Shown here in pieces: positions 12,386 to 27,300 of a stretch of DNA of 64,000 nucleotides. The notes under the pieces are model-generated. The model searched no databases, was not told where the DNA came from, and worked only from the letters and a program-made list of their open reading frames with translations. Made by a program: the position numbers and the translations under genes. Every line of letters begins with the position of its first letter. Within the stretch, counting starts at the first letter, position 1. The DNA is from Salvelinus alpinus (Eukaryota; Chordata; Actinopteri; Salmoniformes; Salmonidae): assembly GCF_045679555.1 (NCBI RefSeq), contig NC_092093.1:67911214-67975213 (forward strand), in the 5' to 3' direction.

Positions 12386-15300
12386 ACGATAAGTGCCATG
12401 GGATCTTTAATGACCTCAGAGAGTCAGGACACCCGTTTAACGTCCCATCCGAAAGACGGCACCCTACATTTACATTTAAGTCATTTAGCAGACGCTCTTA
12501 TCCAGAGCGACTTACAAATTGGTGCATTCACCTTATGATATCCAGTGGAACAACCACTTTACAATAGTGCATCTAACTCTTTTAAGGGGGGGGGGGGGGG
12601 GTTAGAAGGATTACTTTATCCTATCCTAGGTATTCCTTAAAGAGGTGGGGTTTCCCTACCCTACACAGAGCAGTGTCCCCAATCACTGCCCTGGGGCATT
12701 GGGATCTTTGTTTAGACCAGAGGAAAGAGTGCCTCCTACTGGCCCTCCAACACCACTTCCAGCAGCACCTGGTCTCCCATCCAGGGACTGACCAGGACCA
12801 ACCCTGCTTAGCTTCAGAAGCAAGCCAGCAGTGGTATGCAGGGTGGTATGCTGCTGGCATTAACTGATTAGACTTCATCAAACGTTGGTTGGTTTACCTA
12901 CCATCTACTTACACACATTGGTTGGTTTACCTACCATCTACTTACACACATTGGTTGGTTTACCTACCATCTACTTACACACATTGGTTGGTTTACCTAC
13001 CATCTACTTACCCACATTGGTTGGTTTACCTACCATCTACTTACCCACATTGGTTGGTTTACCTACCATCTACTTACCCACATTGGTTGGTTTACCTACC
13101 ATCTACTTACCCACATTGGTTGGATAACCTACCATCTACTTACCCACATTGGTTGGTTTACCTACCATCTACTTACCCACATTGGTTGGTTTACCTACCA
13201 TCTACTTACCCACATTGGTTGGTTTACCTACCATCTACTTACCCACATTGGTTGGTTTACCTACCATCTACTTACACACATTGGTTGGTTTACCTACCAT
13301 CTACTTACCCACATTGGTTGGTTTACCTACCATCTACTTACACACATTGGTTGGTTTACCATCTAATTACAACATTAGAGGTGCTTGTTGTTTCCGTTAA
13401 TGCTTGAAGATACCTGGTGATAATAACTACACCCTTGGGTGAGTATTCCCTAATTTCTAAATGGGTGAGTTCCTGCTGCAAGGCACTTTAGCATCTCATT
13501 CTTCCATTGTCTGTGACATTAGGCAGGTTCCCATTGACCCAGGTTTATTCCACAAAAGCAATGTCGCGAACATTTGTAATGGAAACGGCAGATGGAGGAG
13601 AAATTTTCCAAAGATCAAATAAATGTGTATCCGTTCGACGGAGTTGATTTTTCTTTTGTTCAACTTTATTGCGACAAATTATGGAAATTGTGTTTTTCAA
13701 ATAGATTATTATTGCAGAAAAATGTTGAAGGTATGCGAGGCACGTGATGTTATCACGTAACTATAAGCTCCATTCAACATTTAATTCTAAATGCACACTG
13801 CTTGCAATATCCATTTATTCAACAATAAAAAAAAAAAGCTTTTGCAAGACAAGGATTGTCTTGACTTTCAAGAACGACTGAATTGCTTCACATTGCAATT
13901 TGAAGTTTCACCATCAAATTGGTTCAGAACTCTAGGCCTACGAGTGCAAGTTACACCATGTCACAGAAAGTGGCAATAAGTATGCACACACAATTATTAG
14001 AATGGCCTAAATGGCAAATATTTTTTGTCCCTGACCCCAAAAAATATTGGTAGACGAGTCGACTGTTGTGTTCTGTTAAAACGTTTATTTTTCCATATAT
14101 AATAGACAAGTCCAGTAGCCTAAATATAGTTGATTTTATTCAAACATAGGGTGTCTATGTTTGAATAAAATCAACTATATTTAGGCTACTGGACTTGTCT
14201 AATGCTTTAAGCACTGCGATTAAAAATAAAATGATATAGCCTAACCAGAAGAAGAAAAATAACTATTCCCGACCCTCCGCTGCCCAGTGCTGTTGGCCTT
14301 CGCTGATTCTGCCTTTAAGCTCCTGAAGTTGCTGGTAATAGGCTACACCAGCGGTCGGCAACCCTTTCCATTTGGAGTGCCACGTTATCGTACCATTTCT
14401 ACTCATCTGCGTGCCAGTTTAATTTCATTTATAATAAGGTCTTCATATCTCAAAATCAATGTCATGTGGTTAATCAAAACTCTATCTAAATGAAAATGAT
14501 ACAAATCTAAACGTAACTTCTATTGCCATTGCCAATACGTAAAAATAGCCTACAATCAAATAAAAACATTGCAGCCTACATGCAGAAAATATCCTTATAA
14601 AAATAAATATCCCATAAACCACATCTTCAAGGAACTTGAAACATTGTATCAACTATTAAGTTGGTCAGCCTGAAGCTTGTGCTAGCAAACTTGCAACATT
14701 GTATAAAATATTTTGGGCCCTCAAAAGTTTCCTGCGCCAGTGAGCTCCGGACAGACACAGCTGTAGGCTATTTGCGCAAGGGATAAGAAGTAATCAGGTA
14801 GGCCTATTTTATGACGTTTCCACCTGACCAGAGCATGACATTTCCCCCCCCCTTTCATGCTGAGTGGTTATTGAAAGGGAGTGCCGGAAAGATTTTTCCA
14901 ATAGGCTAGGTTGAGGAAATATTGTCATTCTCAATTAATGTAAAAACAGACTTTGTTAAATTACTGTTTGAGATGAATAAAACATTTATTTGAGAAGCTC
15001 CACAGTGATGGTGAGTTAGGACAATCAGAAATAGTATCAGATCCCCACATTTCTAGGCCTACATTTGTGCGCTGGCCAGGTAGCCTAGGCCTAGTTCTTT
15101 GCATAATCAAGAGCGTGTCCTTACTCAAGATTGACAGGAGCGCTTCGAACAAAAGAATGAATAAAACTCCTAAATGGAATTAAGGTTGTGCGCTCTGCAA
15201 ACAACGTGTCCACTCCTACAATTACAACAGTAAGACTGTAACAATAATATACTGAATGCACTAACAAACGTAGAAATGATGGGAATTAACGGTAAATGTA

Positions 15301-18300
15301 CTACTGGTGTGCCATCTCCGAGGCCTCCGCAATCGATTAGTCCACTCACAGGCGTGAATCAGACAGGTGTCTCGTGTGCCATCATTCCTTTCTATATATT
15401 TGCCACTGCTCGACTAAAAAATATCTTGGTCGACCAAACGCATATTGACCAAACAATGGACCAGTCGACTAAATGGGGTTAGCCCTACTACTATCCATGC
15501 TGGCTTTTGCAGGCTACCTGAGATATGCGGCGGCAGGTAGCCTAGTGGTTAGAGCGTTGGGCCAGTAACCGAAAAGTTGCTAGATCGAATCCCTGAGCTG
15601 ACAAGGTAAAAATTTGTTGTTCTGCCCCTGAACAAGGCAGTTAACCCACTGTTCCTAGGCCGTCATTGTAAATAAGAATTTGTTCTTAACTGACTTCCCT
15701 AATGAAATAAAAACCTTTTTTTAAATTTATTTTTATGAAACCGATAGGTGAGCCGGGCATACAGGCCTTCGCCAGTTTATGGGAAAGGGAAAGTTAGTTG
15801 CACAGCTGAATACATTCAACTGAAATGTGTCTTCCGCATTTAACCCAACCCCTCTGAATCAGAGGTGGGGGGGCCTGCCTTAATCGACGTCATCGGCGCC
15901 CAGGGAGCAGTTGTTGTTGGGGGTTAACTGCCTTGCTCAAGGGCAGAACGGCAATTTGCTTAAATGGATAATGGGGAATTTTTTTCTTCAGGTGAAACGT
16001 CATTATGTCCAGCTGTTTTTAGACAAGACAGCTCAATGGAAACGCACCCATGGCAGGCAATCTACCTTCTTTTCAAACGTTCTAGATATCATCAAAGAGA
16101 TCACTGGACAAGTTAATGGAACCTAGCTAGAGGCTCCACTTTACACTGTATTGACTACACAAGAACACTGCCTTTTACAGAGACCTGGAAATAGACAGCT
16201 TTACCTTTCCCAGTGCCGCCTGGGTGGTCTAGCCCCCCAACAGCACACGTTTGCCCAGCGTCGGCATGGGTTCGAATCCGGCCCACTGCCTTTGTGAAAC
16301 ACCATCTTTCCACTGTCTCTCCTCTATCCAATAAAACACATAAAATGTTTATATTGATAACTTTACCTTCCCCAGTATCCGTCCCAGGAAGTAGTAGTGT
16401 CTGGCGAAGGAGTCCCCCACCAGCATCTGGGCGGTGGGGCTTGGGTAGAGAAGGCCCTCGTTGGTGGTCTTGAAGAACCCCTGGTTGGGGTTGAAGCCCG
16501 ACTTGAGCAGCTCGTTGAGGAATTCACGGAAGATGCCCCCTCCATCGATGCCCGCCTCGTCCAGGCCGTGGGCGTTGAGCAGGTGCACCCGGATACGTTT
16601 CTTCAGGTCCGCCTCTGGATACAGGGGACACGGGGGGGTAATCAAGTTAATACAGAAAATATAGAAATATAATATATAGAAAAGGCCTGTTATATTTTAC
16701 TCCCAGAAATGATGAAAAAAGTTATAAAAAAGTTAGATTCAATTCCCTTATTCTGACACCTCTTTTGAAAGATCAGAGTTTTCTACTCAAAGTAGAAGCA
16801 CAGTTTACAATCTAAAAATCTACTGTAAATGTAGGGATAAAACAGAAAATATCAATTTTTGTGTTTTTTTTGGTCCCTTTTCCACATTGAGGCATGATTT
16901 CTCTGACCTGAGGAATATTCAAAACAAAGCGTATCAAAAGAGGTCATGTTTCAGCATAATTCACGTGCGGTGATAAATCAGAGCACCTATAACATAGAAA
17001 GTCACATAAATTATATCGTTTTCAGCCCCTCCAAGGCAAGGTCTCCTACTACTCACTTTAATCATGTGGCCAAACGAGTGCTCTTTTAAATTCAAACACA
17101 AAAGAGGGGACTTAAAATAAATCCCACAGTTCCGAGACCGATGCGAAAGCTAGCCTTCATTTCTAATGGGATCTGTAACCTCGACGACAAAATCTGGATT
17201 TTATGGACCACAAATATTAGAAACAAAGGCTGCGTCCCGAAATGTGCACTCGTTCACTACTTTATTATACCAGTAATTTCCATCCAAATGGAAGTGAACA
17301 AGTGCACACTTTGGGAGAAAGGAGAGACTATTGGGACGCAGCCCGAGACATTACCCTTCTAACCAAGCTGTATCCCTCCTCAGCCTAACCATGTACCGTT
17401 TTCTGGGGAGAGCTTGTCGTAGGCGTCCTCGTAGATGTAGTTCCGTCTGATGGTGACATTGATCCCGTCCAGAAACGGCCCGTCTCCCTGGACGTCCCGC
17501 TTGTCCGCGTAGATCAGTCTCTGGAAGATCTTCACCAGGGACAAGCAGATTTAAAATGACTGACTACAGCCAGCCAGGTTTTATAGGACATCTATACTGA
17601 CTACATGGACTATTTCTAATGGAGGTAGTAAATAAAGACGATAAAACAATGTAAACAAATGCTATGTGTTTGTTTTCTCTTCAATTGGTTTCTGAGAGGT
17701 AATGTCGGCGAATTGTAGAATAACTAATATAGTGACACATTGATAAATGAGGTGAAAATGAAGTCAGTTATACAGACTATTCCTCAAGGGTTTGGGTTTT
17801 ATAACAAGTACATGGAGCAATATGCAGGGCTGAGATGTGGAGCACCTTGACTCGCTCCTCAAAGGGCACGACAAAGGGCAGCTCAGTCAGGATGGCCAAG
17901 TGTCTCTCCTCAGACACAGACAGCTGTGGAGGCTCCATCCCCACTAGAATAGAATAGATTTGAACATCCTTTATTTGTCCTCGTCTTCAACAACAATACA
18001 GTAGAGTCCTGCATCTGGTCGGACACCCACGGTTCCCCGCGGTTGACCCGCAACAAAAAAATTGAATCAGCAGGCGGGTGAAATTAAAACATTCTTCCTA
18101 CCCTCTGGGAGGCTCGCAGTTCAGAACAATTATATTGCGGTTCGAAAACGTTTCAAAATTAAGATAAAAAGCCAGGAGCTTGTTGTGCTGAATTGTGTTG
18201 CAAATTCCATTACGTGAGCGGTGAGGCAGACATAGCCTAGGCTTAGGCTACCAGCCATGCAGTGAGAGTGGAGCAGGGAACTGTCCATTATGTGTGGTGC

Positions 18301-21300
18301 TGAAACATGCCTAATTTGTCCACGTGCAGTGCTTATGTTCCCTTCTGCCACGCAACAATGGGTTGCCAAGTTTATTTTCCCTGACACCTAGCTCACACGA
18401 AAATGGCTAAGGTAACAGGAGAATTAGAAAGAAAGGTTATGATGGTGAAATACACCATCGTAGAAACAGGTGCTGCGGAAGTGAAATTCCCGGGTTGGAA
18501 GGATTTTGTAGTCATTGTGGACAGGGAGGACAACCACCCGGTAGATGGATACACAGCCTGCAAAAGTGCAAGCAGGTATTTGTTTAAGATCATTCAGTTA
18601 ATTATCAGTAAAAAATTACATTTTATTCAGGCTTTCGTTCATTTAGACCAGAGGTTCCCTAACTTTTTATAGTCCCGTACCCCTTCAAACATTCAACTTC
18701 CAGCTGCGTACCAGGGTCAGCCACACACACACACACTATACAATACATTTATTAAACATAAGAATGAGTGTGAGTTGTCGTCACAACCCGGCTCGTGGGA
18801 AGTGACAAAGAGCTCTTATAGGACCAGGGCACAAATAATAATATAATAATCAGTAATTTTGCTCTTTATTTAACCATCTTACATATAAAACCTTATTTGT
18901 TCATCAACAATTGTGAATAACTCACCACAGTTTAATGAGAAGGGTGTGCTTGAAAGGATGCACATAACTCTGCAATGTTGGATTGTATTGGAGAGAATCG
19001 GTCTTAAATCAATTTCCACACACCGTCTGTGCCTGTATTTATTTTTCATGCTAGTGAGGGCAGAGAATCCACTCTCACATAGGTACGTGGTTGCAAAGGG
19101 CATCAGTGTCTTCACAGCGCGATTTGCCAAGGCAGAATACTCTGAGCGCAGCCCAATCCAGAAATATGGCAGTGGCTTCTGATTAAATTAAATTTTCACA
19201 GAACCGCTTGTTGCAATTTCGATGAGGCACTCTTGTTCAGATATCGGTAGGTGGACTGGAGGCAGGGCATGAAAGGGATAACAAATCCAGTTGTTTGTGT
19301 CATCCGTTTTGGGAAAGTAACTGCGTAATTGCGCACCCAACTCACTCAGGTGCTTCGCTATATCACATTTGACATTGTCCGTAAATTGAGTTAGTTTGCA
19401 CACAAAAAAATCATACAACGATGGAAAGACCTGTGTGTTGTCCTTGTTAATGCAGACAGAGAAGAGCTCCAACTTCTTAATCATAGCCTCAATTTTGTCC
19501 CGCACATTGAATATAGTTGCGGAGAGTCCCTGTAATCCTAGATTCAGATCATTCAGGCGAGAAAAAACATCACCCAGATAGGCCAGTCGTGTGAGAAACT
19601 CGTCTGACCGCTTGCATGATGACAAGTGAAAATTATGGTCAGTAAAGAAAAATTTAAGCTCGTCTCTAAATTAAGAAAAACGTGTCAATACTTTGCACCT
19701 TGATAACCAGAGCACTTCTGTATGTTGTAAAAGCGTTACATGGTCGCTGCCCATATCATTGCATAGTGCAGAAAATACACGAGAGTTCAGGGGCCTCGCT
19801 TTAACAAAGTTAACCATTTTCACTGTAGTGTACAAAACGTCTTTCAAGCTGTCAGGCATTCCCTTGGCAGCAAGAGCCTCTCGGTGGATGCTGCAGTGTA
19901 CCCAAGTGGCGTCGGGAGCAACTGCTTGCATGCGGGTCACCACTCGACTATGTCTCCCTGTCATGGCTTTTGCGCCATCAGTACAGATACCAACATGAGC
20001 AGCAGCTACTTTTGTCTCCATACGGACCGTTAGTGGAATTCCCGTGAGAGAGTAACGGTTAATGTGTTTGGATGTTAATTATTTGACTAGGCTACCTGTA
20101 TTTGACATTGTGTTGTTATTTCGCTAAACACTAGATGGTTTAATATTATTTTTGGCAGTGAAACGAGGCTACTCAGGCGAGAAAAAAACCTCACCCAAAT
20201 GTATAGCCCCGTTAGAAAATATAAATGGACTGTTTGAAAATATGAAATATATATATATATAACGTACCCCCGACAGCATTGGGCGTACCAGTTTTTGACC
20301 ATACCCAGGCCATATAAAATTTGAACCGGTGCAGCTGGTAAAAGTTTGAGTAGCCTACTAAATATAGGCTATTTTTGCAGCCCATAGCCTATTAGATTCT
20401 GGGAATTGTTGATTTAAGTTTCAATTAAACTATTTATCTAAATATTGAATGTCACGGTATTGTTTTGTTGTCGGCTATAGGCTTTCATTAGGTGAGTAGA
20501 AGGCTAGTTAGAAGGCTCTTTTTCAAAGAGACCTGAGTTGTCAAAGTGCCGCATCGCATCGTGAAAATAAAAAAAGATAGGCCTATCGTTCTTAATTCGT
20601 GGCATGGTTTCCTTTTATCCAAACGCTGAATAGACAAGCAGACAAATTAATTAATGCGGGGAATACACTAATAGTCTACTACTCTGGAGTCATAAAAGCA
20701 ACTAAAGAAATTGATGTTATTTGGCAGGTCACGAATCGGCTCTCAGAACAATTCTATGCAGGTGGGTCAGGTTGTGGAGAAAAATCTGTCCTGATGTCGG
20801 ATATCGGGTGGGGCTCGGAATTGATGTGGCCGGCTCCAAAAAGCTGACCCGTGCATGACTCTACATACAACACAGTACAACAACGTTAGCTTAAACTGCT
20901 CTGTAACAGTCAATCTGTCTGTCTTCTACCCATCCATCTAGTTATTTATTCATTTATCCATCCATCTTCACTTCATCAATTAACCCATCTATCCACACTA
21001 TCCGACCATTCATCAATCTGATCCGCCATCTAGTTATCTATCCATCCATCCGGCTCTAATTCATCCATCCATCCATCCATCTAATAAAAGCCCAATGTAG
21101 GGCTTCCTAAAAGCCCCATGTAGGGTTTCCATGACCACACAGTGTGTGGATAGATGCTGACCAGGCTGCACCGAGGTTTCTCTTTCCCACTACCAGAATC
21201 TAAACTCCACACTCTTGACCTGCATCTCCCTAATGACAAACACTGAACAGAAAACCCAGACGCGTATTCATGGAGGGGGCCAAACCCAGATAACTGGAGA

Positions 21301-24300
21301 AATGGAAGGATTGGGTTTTCCCCCCCATCCTGCATGCCTGCTAACTCTACTCCCTACCTGACTACAAACCTGCTAGGCCCCCTCTCTCCACCCAGCTGAC
21401 TGTTTACAGGCAGCCCATTAAAGAGTGCTCAATCCTGCCTCAACTCCCCCTACCTCACTAACACACACTTTCAATTAACGCAACTGTGAGCTGCCCGTCC
21501 AACACGCCCGGACGGTTGTTTTGTATTAAACTCATCATTCGGAACCGTTTAGAACCAAAAACTGCCACAAAAGCAAAGTTAAACCGCCATTCTCCACCGC
21601 TTCATTGTCTCCCTTAGAGCTCAATTAGTCAATCCCATCTGCATTTCGCCCATCAGGTTTCCATCTTTGAGGAGAAATATGTCCCAGAGTGGTCAATACG
21701 TTGGCCATTCATCACCCGAGGGGCCTGTCCATTTAAGGAAATGAAGAAAGGGCAGACGAATAAACAGCCAGATGTGGCTGCGCTCATCAGGACTCTCAGG
21801 CTAATTGAATTGATCCAGGTATCGGGGCTGGCTGGAGTGGCATTAGGCAGATCATACACGCATTGTTATCCGTTTGTTTTCACACCAGCTCTCTGCCCGC
21901 TGCCGGAGGCCCGCGACGCAGCTCTAAATTAAAAGGCATAAGAGCCTGGCTGTCTCTCTCGGCCCATTGCCCTCCCTGGCACTTCGCTGAGGCATTTTTG
22001 GAATGACTCGAAGGAAAACAACAAACCTGAGATTACAGCTGAGCTGACCTAAGAGCTTCATTTACCAGAGGTCACACAGTGTTCCCTGTACCCCAATTTA
22101 CTGTACCCCAATGTACTTCTAAAATCTGTGACGACCATCAGTGGTTGGTTTATGCCAAAGACACGCATTACTAAGACAGGGAACTGTTCATGTTTCCCAT
22201 AGGAAAACATGACACACTTCCCCCATGCTAACACTAGCTGGATATGCACAGTTATATACCGGATAGCTAGGATGCACAGGGTTTCCCACCGTCATCGTTA
22301 ATGAATAACAGGAACTACTTTTTGGGGCTACTATATTGTATCCTACCATCCAGTGTGGACTGCAGGGGCCCGATGCGTCCCATCCTCCGCGTCCTCCACA
22401 CGTGTCTGGCTGAAGGGACGTACAACTGGGTCACCTGGAGGGGGACGAGCACGGCTCCAGTCAGCATGACTATACTAACAACATCCTACATGGGACATAA
22501 CGTGGACCCAACACATGGCCTGACAGTATGCCACAGGGACTATGTATGGTCACTTCCCAGCATTTTTGTATTGCATGTGTTAGTGTATTTTGTATGCTGA
22601 CCTCACAAAATGAATGTCCATGTAATTGGACAATAAAGTTAACGTATTCGATCCATCTTAACACCTTGTACATAGACACTCCTAAAGGTACATGTCAGTG
22701 CTCAGTTCATGACATTGCATGCATCCCGTAGATGTTATAACATATAGAAACTAAATGGTCTTCATAAGCCCTGCATGCAGTCATAAAGGTGGATTGTTCA
22801 AATGAATTGTCAGTGAAGTGTTATTGAGTAAAGCATATTAGTGATAAGACGGATTAACTCATTAAGGGCAACGAGTCTGACGTAATGGCCAAGAGCACGG
22901 TTACCTTATCTGCTCGGATGTTGACCTCTTCAGCAAGCCAATGGCCTGCTGGACAGAATGGTCGTCTGATGTCACGAGCCTTCACCATCTTTACCAAGTT
23001 AGTGATGACCTGCAAAATAAATAGCAATAAACACAAATAAAAGTCAGACACTCAGGACTCTGAGAATTAAACCACTCCCTCTGTTCTTTCTCAGTCTCTC
23101 TACTTCATATAAAAACAAATGAAAATACGTTGGTTATGTAATGAATAGGTGAAAGTGCAGCAAAATACATATGTGAAACCAAAAGTTACAAAAGTTAAAC
23201 ATACTAGTCATTTTAAACACTTGAAACGTGTCATTTTAACATAGATTTTGTTTCTTTGTAAACAAACTCATCTATGTGGAGGCTAGACAACAAGCTGCTT
23301 CCTCTAAAACTATTTGTGAGTTGAGCCATTAGCGTGCCATAATGATAGTAGAAAAGAGAAATGGCTGGAGTCATCCCTCCATGTCCAGCACCAGAGTTAA
23401 TTTACATCAGCCACGTGACCGAGAGCAACATTTTGACCGGTGTAAATCTGTTGTACTGTGAGTTAGGGTCAGGGTGAGAGTTGTTGGGATATTTATTCCT
23501 GTCCAGTACCGTCAATAACAAAAAAATGTCAATCTTGTACAGTCCTGTCCTAAAAACAGGTTCCTGTACTGTCCTGTGAAAAACATGGATTTGTTGCCTC
23601 CTATCCCATGTCTTACTGTGTGCAGTGTTGGGATATGAATGTTAGATAGAAGTTGATAAGTACTCCACTGTAAAGACTGAACTTGTCACGTCTACATTGA
23701 TCCTTTCCATAATCTCACTCCAGTCATTACCGGCACTAGCTAGGAGTAGTCAGACACGTAATTACCTTGAAACAATTTAACACAATAAGCAGGCAACACA
23801 GTTTGAATGGAAATGTTATTTTCAAAAACACACAACGTTTTCATACGGGACGCGATCAATCTCGGGCAGTCATCAGCGACGACTGGAGTCGCTATCCTCA
23901 GTAATAATGGGGAGTGCCAAACGCTGTTCGTGGCGCGGACGATGGGCTCGGAGACGTAGCCCCTACTCCGAGGAATGAATAAGCATTCCTTAATTAGCCC
24001 ATTGGGTTAAGTGCACGCCTTAATGGGCCTTTCTCAAACTCCACCGTGACATCCCTCTCCAAACATAGCCAAGAAGAGAAGGTCCATTAGCAATATTAAT
24101 ACAAGCTTAGTTGATCATTTTCATTAAATTAACTTCTTTCAATTATATAGATAGCTCGACAATGGGGGTGATAAAAGATGGTCGAGGGACGGCTGATGAC
24201 TCGAACCAAACATTAGCGTGTTAGGGGGTCAGCGGCGTTAAAGCGACTGTAAATCCAGCCCCCGTTCAATTTGGAAAATGCCTTTCCCCCTGCTCTCCCA

Positions 24301-27300
24301 CTTCTTTAATGGGTCGTTTTAGCTGACGGTGTTTGCGCTCCTCGATCTGTTATGAAATTCCTGCCGCATTTGTACACGGCCAACACCTCGGCTGAAAGAA
24401 AGCCTCGCTCACCTTCGAGGCCCTCTCTCAAATTCAAAGCCAAGAACGAAGTCACTTAATTACCGTTTCAGGGAAAGAGAGAGGAGGAAGAGGAGAATAG
24501 AGGGAGAGGAGCATAGAGTAAAGGAGAGAGGTAAAGATGAGAGAGGCCTGACGAGTGGCAAATTAACCTAATGTTGTCATCTGCCTCATTTCCTTTCAGT
24601 AAACAGACAATTAATGTCCTAATTCAACCCCCTTTGCTCTTCCTGGTGTGAATTTAGCCATGCATGCTCTGTTGCTTATCGACACATTTCTGTAAAAGCT
24701 ATGAGAGAAACCAAAGTCAAAATAAGACCCTTTATAAAGGCACAGTGCAGTCAAAAACGTGGTTTTCCTGTGTTTATATATATTTCCACACTATGAAGTT
24801 GGATAAATATTGTGAAATTGTGAAAATGATGATAATGCCCTTTTAGTGTAAGAGCAGTTTGAAAAGACCAACTGAAACTTCAGCCTGTTTTAGTGGAATG
24901 GAGTTTTGGCTTTCCATGGTGAGGTCACTATGCTGTAAAATAGTTAATAGACCAATAAGAGAGTTCCAAACCTCTCTGCCAATAACAGCTATTTTTCAGT
25001 TTTCCCATCCCCACTCAAACCACTTCCAGACAGTCCTAACAAAAGTCTTGCTTGAGAAATAGCTCTTTGCTAAGAAGCCATTTTTGCTTCTTTTTGACCA
25101 TTAAGTAAGGTACTTAATTGTTACCCAGAAATGATGTGATAGTGAAATAATGGCTGCATTGTACTTTTAAAAAGAGAGCATTCAAGAGGACACTGAATAC
25201 ACTAGCATGTAACCATTTTCCAAATCCGTTTACAAGAGTAAGGACTCAAGCCAGTTGGGAGGCATCTAAATGTTGGATTATGAAACAAGTTTTCTGAATT
25301 ATTTTGTAAACATAGGACCGTATCAAAACCCTCAATTAGATGTGGAGCCACTGCCTGGGTCGCATTCACTAGGAGTGAAACGGAAGCAAATGGGTCAAAA
25401 AGGGAGGGACTACCTGAACTTTGTTCAATAAGAAAGCTTGTATGCATTTCCCGTTGCAAAACGTTTTGCTACAGTGGGACTAATGAATATGACCCTGACC
25501 ATGCCAGGGCGATGGGTGGGCATTCACCTTGAAGAGCTGGACCCAACGTTTCTGCTCGGCCTGGATGCGCTGCTGCACCTCTGTGTTTGTCTTGACCCCC
25601 ACGCTGCGGAAGGCAGCCATGTACTCCTCGCGGTGCTCCGTCTTGGTCTCTGGGTAGGCCAGCTTGATAATGCCCAGACAAGCGTCCCTTAGTAACCGAG
25701 ACAGGGTCACCAGCTCGGACAATGTGAACGGCATCATGGACGTATTGCTGTGGCCTGAAAACGGGTGGACAGGAGGAATGGACGGCTGTTTACTGCCAAT
25801 CAGCCATTGAACACAGTGCAGGCGACATTTTCCTCTCGCAAAGACAACTGCGCCGTGAGCTAATGCACAAAGTTAAATTATGAATTATGCAGCACGACTT
25901 TTGTTCCAATTTCCATGAGAAAGAACTTTAGTTCAACCGGAGATTTAATCAAAAGTGTGATTTACACACCACATGCAATGCAATCGTAAGGTACAGTATC
26001 GGCGCTCCCGTTATTTAGAACGCTACCTGTGCGTTCGTTCACAGCACAGCTGGTCTTTGCCAGGGGAAAATGTCACCCTACATCTCTTACTGTTGTTGCC
26101 CAATGAATATTACACACATTTGTGAGACTATCCATCTGGATAAAAAATATACTGAGTGTAAAAAAAAAAATCCATGACATAGGTTCAACCTGCATTCACC
26201 TGGTCAGTCTATGATCCCTTATCAATGTCACCTGTTAAATTCGATTCAAATCAGAAAACATGAAAGGGAGGAGACAGGTTCAAGTATTTTTAAGCCTTGA
26301 GACAATTGACGCATGGATTGTGTATGTGTGCCATTCAGAGGATGAATGGGCAAGACGAGATTTGAAGTTCCTTTGAACGAGGTATGGTAGTAGGTGCCAG
26401 GCGCACCAATTCATGTCAAGAACTGCAATGCTGCTGGGTTTTTCACACTCTACAGTTTCCCAAGTGTATCAAGAATGGTGGACTACCCAAAGGACATCCA
26501 GCCAACTTGACACAACTGTGGGAAGCATTGGCGTCAACATGGGCCAGCATCCCTGTGGAACGCTTTGGACACCTTGTAGAGTCCAGGCCCCGATGAATTG
26601 AGGCTGTTCTGAGGGCAAAAGGGGGTACAACTCAATATTAGGAAGTTGTCCTTAATGATTTCAACACTCAGTGTACATGTGTAGAAGCCTTTAAATTCAA
26701 CGTAAAATACAATGTCAGCTGCACCCCAATTGAAAACAAGAGGCAGGTGATTTTGAGACTAGGTTCTGCGTCCAAAATAGCACACTATGGGCCCTGGTCA
26801 AAAGTAGTGCATAGGGAATAGTACAGAGGGAGTGGCCTACCATGACCTTCCATGGGGTAGCCAAAGAACTCGCTGTCGTGCACAGAGATGAGCGAGTGAC
26901 TGAAGAGGGAACTGAAGAGGTAGAAGAGGGGAATGATGCGATTGGAGTCTTCCAGAGACATGGGAGACCCCCGGGAGATGACCTGCAGCAGCGGAACCAT
27001 GGACCTGGGGGGAAGAAAAGGAGAGACTCGCTATGTTTACCTGGGAATTTATGCCAACGGGGCACATTGAATTGGCTTACATCAAGGTCTGTCACTGTGT
27101 TCAGGGCTGCATATATCAAGTGTATCAAAGCAGGAGTTCTGATTTAGGATCAGTTGGGCCTTTTAGATCACAATGAATAAGATGACATGGACAGGGGTGG
27201 ACCTGATCCAAGATCAGCGCTCCTAAACCGAGACGCTTGATACATACAGCCCCTGACTGACATTCAATCAACTCACCCTGTAATCATTTTGGTAGTCATG

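Noticed and set aside
12743-12860. 5S rRNA gene on the minus strand
   Set aside because: Diverged from 5S and continuous with a SINE3 body and tail, so a retroposon.
12885-13407. Open frames of up to 172 codons with repeated [11 protein letters not shown] units
   Set aside because: They exist only because the 33-bp minisatellite unit is divisible by three; no start context, splice sites or known family.
18879-20021. Domesticated ZBED/FAM200-like host gene
   Set aside because: The frame is broken into several pieces with stops between them, as expected for a dead hAT copy.
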